Shown piece by piece: positions 6,261 through 12,800 of a DNA stretch of 15,732 nucleotides. How positions within the stretch are numbered: the first letter of the stretch is position 1; every line of letters starts with the position of its first letter. Made by a program: the position numbers and the translations under genes. Below the pieces are notes generated by a model. It ran no database searches. It was not told the DNA's origin and was given only the letters and a program-made list of their open reading frames with translations. Source of the stretch: Chrysochromulina tobinii (taxonomy: Eukaryota; Haptophyta; Prymnesiales; Chrysochromulinaceae); NCBI GenBank assembly GCA_001275005.1, contig JWZX01002098.1, forward strand, positions 1-15,732, given 5' to 3'.

Positions 6261-9200
6261 CTGGTCCGCAAATCCTTGGCGAAGCGCCTCAAGCCCCGCC
6301 CGCCGACACGTGAGAAGCTTGTGCCGGCAGCCAGCCACTATTGCGCGACCGATCGCCTCGGGGTCGGCAGGCAGCTCCTCGTCCTCCGCCTCGGGGTCGA
6401 AGAGGTCGAGCGTGAGGCCCTCGAGCGGACTCACGAGCAGCTGGCTCCAGCGCTGCGCCAGCTCCGGGTCGAAGTCGGCGAGGGCCCTCAGCGCTGCGCA
6501 GGGCTCGTAGAAGACGCGCCGCTCGTGCGCGTCGACGAGGTACTCGAATACAAAGCGGCCGAGGCCGCGCCCAAGCGGCCGATCAGCCAGCACGCACTTG
6601 CACATCGCCCTGCCCATCGCGATCAGGTCGCCAGCTGGTGCCGTGGGCGAGGGCAGCAGGCCTATCGAGAGGTTACCGCTGCCGCCGCCGCCGTCGATGC
6701 CCACCTCCCTCACGCTCTCGAACAGGCCGGCCTCCTGGAGCAGCACCTGATGAGCGAGGCCATCAACGGTCATCAGAGGTCATCAGAGGTCATCAGAGAG
6801 GCCATCAGAGAGGCCATCAGAGGTCATCATCAGAGGAAATCACCAGAGGTCATCAGAAGCCATCAGTCCTGGAGCAGTACCTCGCTGAAGAAGCTCGAGA
6901 ACATCTCCTCGGTCAGGCCGCCCAGGTCGACTCCCTCCTCCTCGTTGCCGTTGCCATCGATGAAGGTGACCTGGGTCGGTTGGAATGCCTTCATCAGAGG
7001 TCATCCGAGGTCATCAGAGGCCATCAGGTCATCAGAGGTCATCCGAGGTCATCAGAGGTCATCAGAGGTCATCAGGTCATCAGGTCATCAGAGGTCATCA
7101 GAGGCCATCAGAGGTCATCAGAGGTCATCAGAGGTCATCAGAGGTCATCAGAGGTCATCAGAGGTGACCTGGGTCGGTTGGAACGCCTTCATCTTCGAAA
7201 AGTCGCCAAAGTGCGTGATCACGTCGCGCGCCAGCTCAGCGCGCCGCACGAGCAGTCGCCACGGCTTGGTGCGTGCGGTCTTGCTCGGCACGAATTGCAA
7301 GATCATCTCGACATACTGCCGGAAGGCCATGTAGCGCGTCATGAAGGCGCCGGGCTCGATGTCGGCGGAGGCAAGGTGCGCGCCTCGGTCCGCCTTCGCC
7401 ATCGCCGCCGCTGCCTCACGGCTTGACGCTTCGTTGTTGGCGCGCTGTCGCATTGTGACCTGATGAGCGAGGACATCAACGGTCATCAGAGGTCATCAGA
7501 GAGGCCATCAGAGAGGCGCGCCGCGCCATCGCATTGTGACCTGGCCGGAAGCGTCTGGCGCACTGGACGCCGACCCGACCTCCTTGAACACGTCTCCTCC
7601 GCCAGCTGTGAACACGTCTCCTCCGCCAGCTGTGAACACGTCTCCTCCGCCAGCTGTGAACACGTCTCCTCCGCCAGCTGTGAACACGTCTCCTCCGCCA
7701 GCTTGGGAGGGGAGCCCTTGCTCGATGCCAGCCCTGGTGTGAACGTTCACACCAGGGGAGGGGAGCCCTCGCTCGATGCCGAGCTCCGCCGCTTCCCTCG
7801 CCTTTTCGGAGGCGAGCAGCTTCGCCTCAACCGCTTGGAGCTGCTGCAAGAGCCGTGTGTTCTCCTCGCTGAGAGCCGAAGCGTGAACTTTCTGCATCTC
7901 CACCTCTGCATCGAGGTCCGAGAACGCACCATCGAGCTTGGCGCGCTTCGACCCCGCGGAGTCACCCTCATCCTCCGACATGAGCGGCGAAGTCGCTGAC
8001 AATGACGATGACGGCGATGGCTCAGCTCCGGGGGATTCCCGCATCGTGCGCAGCTTCGAGTGCTTCGCTTGCCTGTTGAGCATGGCGTCCAAATCCTGCA
8101 CTGACGTGGCTTGGGCTTGCGCCATGAGTGCGTCCATGGAGGGCACCACATGCCATGTCAGACGATCATCACACCTGACTTCGCGGCCTGCTTCCCTGGT
8201 AAAGCGAAGTTTGGTAAAAGTCTGGCCATTTGCCATCTGCACCAGCAGCTTCAGGCGAGCCCCAGCACGACTTTCCAGGTTGTTGACGTACCCCAGTTCT
8301 TTCCAGAACTCGGGGGTGCATGCGATCACGACCCCATCGTCTCCGGCGGCCTTCCAGACCGAGTCGTCAGAGGGGCTACGCCCTCTTGGGAACCAGTCCC
8401 GATTGCCCACGGTCAGGACTCGGCCCTGCGCCAGCCTCGCATGTGCCACCTGTTCGCGCGTCATTGGGACCATCGTCGCCTCCGCCGCCGTCGCGAGACG
8501 CGTCGCCTCGGCCGCCACCGCGAGACGCGCCCACTCCGCCGCCGCCGCCGCGAGACGCGCCGCCTCCGCCGCCTCCGCCGCCTCCGCCGCCTCCGCCTCC
8601 GCCGCCTCCGCCGCCGCCTCCGCCTTGTAGCGCGTCATGAAGGCGCCGGGCTCGATGTCGGCAGAGGCAAGGTGTGCGCCTCGGTCCGCATTCGCCATCG
8701 CCGCCGCTGCCTCGGTGGAGGGGTAGAGGGGCTGGCCATCATGCCGCGTTGCCACCAGCCGCGAGCCACCGTCGAGTAGCTGCAGCCTCGGCTGAAAGCG
8801 ATCGAGCGTGACGTCTCGCGTCTCGACGCCGCCCCCGCCGTCGCCGTCACCCTCGGCCGTCAGCGTGGATGTCGGATCGTGCGCCTGCGCCACGACCTCC
8901 GGCGCCACCTTCTCCGCCGCCTCGCCCACCGGCTCGGCCGCCGCTGCCTCGCCCACCGGCTCCGTATTCGCCGAGGTGCGCAAGGCCTCGACCGCTTGCA
9001 GCAGCTCATCCCCATCATTGACCGAATAGTGGCCCGAATTGTCCCCACCATCGTCGGCAGGGTCCTCATCGCCAGCAGGATGGAATTGGGTTTGCAGGGC
9101 CTCCGGAGCGGGTCGGATCGTGGACAAGTCTGGTGCCATTCCAGTATCCACGATCTCCTTGTATGCCATGATCATACCCACGTGGTGCGCGTGGGGGTCG

Positions 9201-9430
9201 AGCTTCTCCGCTGCCTCCATGATCGCTTCGAAGCGGATTTGGTCCCATGATAAGTCGGCATTCGGAGGGAGCGCGTTGACGGCGTTGAATGCCGCCGACG
9301 CGAAGCAACCATGGACGCGCATGTAGAGGTTGTTTTTCTCTTTGCGTGTAAAGTCCGGTGCGCCGCGCAATTGCATGACGGCGGCGCAATGGCGATTCAC
9401 GAATTTCAGCTCTTGGTGAGAAAGGGGCAT
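6261..9430 (-). CDS. HECT-type E3 ubiquitin ligase, N-lobe only, with long unrecognised N-terminal region (four exons)
   Basis: Exons in transcript order: 9430-7541, 7459-7169, 6970-6881, 6746-6261, all joined in phase 0. The ATG at 9430 opens a 630-residue exon I do not recognise, with poly-Ala/Glu coil, an acidic Ser-rich part with a KRAK basic patch, a short coiled coil and 24-bp repeats. The next exons read RTKPWRLLVRRAELARDV, then EEEGVDLGGLTEEMFSSFFS, then LIAMGRAMCKCVLADRPLG and ALADFDPELAQRW, ending RRAGLEALRQGF. These are the successive landmarks of the HECT N-lobe, which binds the E2. The C-lobe with its catalytic Cys and LPxAxTCxNxLxLP motif is absent: the frame meets FIST exons instead. 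As read, the protein cannot form the ubiquitin thioester. Whether exon 1 truly belongs with the HECT exons rests on phase and a shared 15-bp duplication at the junction. Confidence 0.72.
6747..6880 (-). repeat. HECT intron 3: repeat intron with flanking duplication
   Basis: 134 bp, donor GTACTGCT, acceptor CGCTCATCAG. The first 14 intron bases (GTACTGCTCCAGGA) match the first 14 of the next exon (GTGCTGCTCCAGGA) with one change. The last 30 bases match intron 1 of this gene with one change. Confidence 0.9.
6971..7168 (-). repeat. HECT intron 2: repeat intron inside a 32-bp exon duplication
   Basis: 198 bp. About fifteen units of plus-strand AGGTCATCAG with some unit deletions. The 32 bp at 6964-6995 and 7162-7193 are the same coding sequence with one mismatch. 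Each copy holds CCCAG/GTCACC, one acting as donor and the other as acceptor. Confidence 0.92.
7331..7417 (-). repeat. 87-bp coding segment, copy 1 (pair at 8627-8713)
   Basis: Encodes EAAAAMAKADRGAHLASADI followed by EPGAFMTRY just before the HECT N-lobe. A second copy with three mismatches lies at 8627-8713 in exon 1 of the same gene, in the same frame. It is an intragenic duplication across different exons. Confidence 0.9.
7460..7540 (-). repeat. HECT intron 1: repeat intron with flanking duplication
   Basis: 81 bp, donor GTCACAATG, acceptor CGCTCATCAG. A 15-bp perfect copy (plus-strand TCGCATTGTGACCTG) sits at 7448-7462 and 7529-7543. It joins the 630-residue exon to the HECT exon in phase 0. 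Confidence 0.85.
7586..7705 (-). repeat. 24-bp coding tandem repeat, five copies
   Basis: Five units of plus-strand GAACACGTCTCCTCCGCCAG + CTGT encode TAGGGDVF repeats near the end of the 630-residue exon. The first four are identical and the fifth changes only at its end. Confidence 0.92.
7705..7780. repeat. 26-bp perfect palindrome between 25-bp direct repeats
   Basis: A perfect palindrome at 7732-7757, centred on GTGTGAACGTTCACAC, lies between two 25-bp direct repeats (7705-7729 and 7756-7780, one mismatch). The added 51 bp keep the frame and encode PGVNVHT between two copies of GIExGLPS. Confidence 0.9.
8473..8626. repeat. GC-rich (CCTCCGCCG)n-type low-complexity tract
   Basis: Imperfect trinucleotide-based repeats; on the minus strand they encode the Ala/Glu-rich coil (EAAEAAEAA, RLAAAAAEWARLA) of the unrecognised exon. 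The tract ends exactly at copy 2 of the 87-bp duplication. Confidence 0.8.
8627..8713 (-). repeat. 87-bp coding segment, copy 2
   Basis: Partner of 7331-7417, 84 of 87 bases identical, in the same frame of the same gene. Confidence 0.9.
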
Positions 9431-9819
9431 TGGAGTGGACGCGGTTTCTCAATTCTGCGCCACGGCCATGTGCTGGATTGAGCAGCAAGAGAGAGCCCGC
9501 TGCCCACAGAGCGGTGCGAGTTATAAACATTGACTGTGAAAGACCCACATGTCGCAGAAGTGACGAACCTTATATTCCGGGGAGCAGCGGGGACGCGCTT
9601 GCATGAGTGCCGCTGTATAAATATTGTTCCTGTTTTAACAAAACTGTAAACTCCTCACACGACACGCATAATTCAAGCAAAGCCAAACACCAAGCAGGGT
9701 CTTTCCAACCTCGACTTTACAAATGACTTTACAAAACACCAAAGTGCCACCGCGCTTCTCTAGCGCTTCTCAAGACACGACCACGACGAGTGTTCTCAGT
9801 CCACGAGCGTTGGCTTCAC
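9431..9819. promoter_or_regulatory. Region between golgin 3' end and HECT-gene start; putative promoter and terminator
   Basis: Markedly AT-richer than its surroundings. On the minus strand TATAAGG at 9574-9568 lies about 140 bp before the ATG of the HECT-containing gene and could be its TATA box; TATAAATAT at 9616-9624 reads on the plus strand. TTTGTAAAGTC occurs twice on the minus strand (about 9716-9740), downstream of the golgin stop, and contains the green-algal polyadenylation motif TGTAA. These are motif readings only. Confidence 0.35.
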
Positions 9820-9844
9820 TCAGTCCACGAGCGTTGGCTTCCCA
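9797..9844 (-). repeat. 24-bp tandem duplication over the golgin stop codon
   Basis: Two adjacent 24-bp copies (plus-strand CAGTCCACGAGCGTTGGCTT + four bases) cover the last codons KPTLVD. The first stop in transcript order (9822-9820) ends translation; the second copy lies in the 3' UTR with its own stop at 9798-9796. Confidence 0.85.
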
Positions 9845-12800
9845 GCCGCCTGCCGGAGCTTCGCCTCGAGGGCCTGGATGCGCGCGTCGCGCTCCTTGAC
9901 CTCGGCACTCGCCTGCTCGATTTGCATGCTCGTCAGGTGATGCAGGCGGCAATCAAAGGCAATCAGTGGCCATCATTGGCAATCATTGGCAATCATTGGC
10001 ACTCGCCTGCTCGATGCGCTTGTCGGCCGCCGCGAGAAGCTTCTTCATGCGATTCATCTTCTCCTTGGTCGCCGCGGCCTCTGCTGCCGCCGCGTCGGCC
10101 ACGGCGCCCGCCACGGCGCCCGCAGCGCCGCCCGCAGCGCCGCCCGTCACGGTGCCCGCCACGGCGCCCGTCGCGGACGGCGGCGGCTCAGCGCCTAGAA
10201 GCTTCGGCGGCGGTAGAGCGGCGCCCGCGCCCATCGCTCCAGCAGCCGCGCTGGCCGGCGCCGTTGCGGGCGCGGCAGCGGAGGAGCTGATCAGACCCCA
10301 CAGCGTCTCCGTGCTGATGAGGCCTGATGAGCCGCCGGCGAGATGAGCGAGATGGCCGGCGCGCGCGCGTGTCACCTCTTCGGGGGAAAGCTCGAGAGCT
10401 CCAGCGAGCAACGGGAACACCTGATGAGGGGCGCCATCGGAGGGGCTGATGAGGGGCGCCATCGTAGGGATTGATGAGGGGCGCCATCCGAAGCGCAATC
10501 AGTGGCCATCCGTGCACCTCCTCCTTGAGAAGCAATCAACACGCAATCAGGACGCAATCAGTGGCCATCCGTGTACCTCCTCGAAAGCTCCGGGGCCGAG
10601 CTCAAAGTACTTGACGAGCGTGTTGCGCAGATACGCGAGATCGTCCAGACGTCCACGTGCGGCGAGCTGCCGCTGCGCATCCTCCATCTTCTCAATGAGC
10701 TCAGCCTGATGAGGGAGACAATCAGTCGCAATGAGGGAGACAATCAGTCGCAATGTGAGGCCATCTGTGGTCATTAGAGGGGGCTGCGCAAGGCCGGGCT
10801 CCTCGAGAGCTGATGAGAGCTAATGAGAGCTAATGAGAGGGGCCATCAACGAGAAGGGCTCCTCGAGAGCTGATGAGAGGGGCCATCACGCACCTCGCGC
10901 AGTCCCCACGCCTTCCGTGCCTCCGTCGCGCCCTTGACGCGTGCCTCGAGCGACTGCGCTCGATTCTTCCACTTCTCAACCTCGGCGGAGTGGATGGCCT
11001 GTTCACGAGCCTTGACAAGCAGGGTCGTCGGTAAGCCCGCCGGTCCACCCTCGGGAAGAGGGGCGTCCCCGCCCCCACCGCCGCCCCCGCTGCCGCTGCC
11101 GCCGCCCCCGCCACCGCTGCTGCTGCTGCTGAGGGCCGCAGCGACGCCCACAACGACGCCCGCCGCATTTGTGTCGGTGGGGCGGGGGGGGCGGGGGGGC
11201 GGCCGGTAGCTCCCCCCCCGGGCGCTCCGCTTCCATTGATCAAGCTCGAGTTGCAGCGCGCCTGATGAGGGAGGTAATCAGAATGATGAGGGAGGTAATC
11301 AGAATGCACTCGGAGCCATCAGAGAGGCATCGTGCGCGGCAGCGTACTGAGCTCCTTTTGGGTGCGCCCGAGCAATCAGTCGCAATCAGTCGCAATCAGC
11401 ATGCAGCGTACTGAGCTCCTTTTGGGTGCGCCCGAGCAATCAGTCGCAATCAGTCGCAATCAGTCGCAATCAGCATGCAGCGTACTGAGCTCCTTTTGGG
11501 TGCGCCCGAGCTCCGCGTCCTTGTGAACGAGCATCGTGCGACACTTGTGACGAACCGCGAGGAGCTCCTTTGAGCTCGCGAGCAGCTCCTTAGATCTCGC
11601 GGCGAGCTCAGCCGCATGCTCCACGTGCGCCGCCTGGAGGGCCTTGCGGGCTTCTCTCAAGGCCGCGGCGTCCGCGCTCGCCACCTTACCGGCCGTACTA
11701 GCCGCCTCAGCGACCAGGGCCGCGCCGGTCGCGCCGTGGTGAGCACCTGTCGCCTCCGCGCTCACCCCTTCTGACTCCGCCGTCACAGCCGTCTCGGCTG
11801 CGCGTTGGGATTCGGCCGAAGCCGTCGCACCTTCCTCACCCCCGCTGCCATCCGATGACGTGGCAGTCGAGAGGGTGGCCGTCGCAGCCGCGTGCGCCGC
11901 CCAAATGCTCTGCTCCGCCATCGCGAGCTCGGCAGATTGCAGCTCGAGGGCGAGGATGTACTCAATCGTGAGCGCTTGCAGGCGGTGGGCCGCCTCCTGA
12001 TCGACCGCATTAGGCAATGCGAGGTCCTTCGCCGCCTCTGCTTCGGCCAGCGCCAGTCGACGACGTAGCTCACCCACTTGCGAGAGCCCTGATGAGGGAG
12101 GCAATCATGAGTCGTCATCAGAGAGGCAATCATCGCTCATCAAGAGGCCCATGGAGCCCGGTCCGATGAGGGAGGCAATCAGAGGTCAACATCAGAGAGG
12201 CAATCATCGCTCATCAAGAGGCCCCTCAAGTCGAGCGCACACCCGTGCGCAGCCTCTCATCTTTCAATTGGAGGCGCGCGCCGATCTTGGCCAGCTCGAG
12301 CGAGTGCTGCCGGATCGAGGCGCGCGCCTGCGCCGCCTCGCGCGCCTGTGCCGCCTCTCGTTCATCGAGATTCGCCTGCCGCTGCTGCAGCGCGGTACGC
12401 TCTTCATCCAGCGCCGTGTTGAGCGCCTCGGCGCCCGCGGCGCGCAGCATGGAGGGCGTGAGGGGAGAGAAGGGGGTGGGTCCTCCGCTGTGAACGTTCA
12501 CACCGGGGGTGGGTCCTCCGCTGCTGATGCCGCCTGGCGTGGATGGGTCCCTCTGTGTCGCTGCACGCAGCTGCGCGTTCGCTTGCTCAGCCGCCGCCGC
12601 CGCCGCCGTCGCCGCCGCCGCCGCCGCTTGCGCATCGACGGCCCTCTGCTCTGAAGCCTCGAGGGCATGTTGGAGCTCGACGAGGTAGTCGGGACGTTGA
12701 AAAGTCCGCAGCTCCTCCTCGGCCTTCGCACGCGCCGCCTCGGCTTTGTCGGCGCGTACCTGTGGGGAAGAGGGTGAGGGGCGCCGTGATGAGCACGTGC

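Noticed and set aside
6131-7168. CRISPR-like array
   Set aside because: Units are about 10 bp, contiguous and without unique spacers, and lie in introns of a eukaryotic gene.
6171-7168. C/D-box snoRNA-like motifs (UGAUGA and CUGA) in intron repeats
   Set aside because: The motifs overlap in every unit, box C lacks its leading purine, and there is no terminal stem or guide-sized spacing.
6111-7334. Long plus-strand ORFs with GHQRSSEVIR repeats (6111-7334, 6638-7426, 6985-7167)
   Set aside because: They are translations of the 10-bp intron repeats antisense to HECT. A 10-bp unit cycles through all frames every 30 bp without a stop, so long ORFs arise by chance.
8111-8779. Plus-strand Arg/Pro-rich ORFs opposite the 630-residue exon
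   Set aside because: They follow from GCC/CTC trinucleotide repeats; the minus frame is longer, has varied composition and ends at a phase-matched donor.
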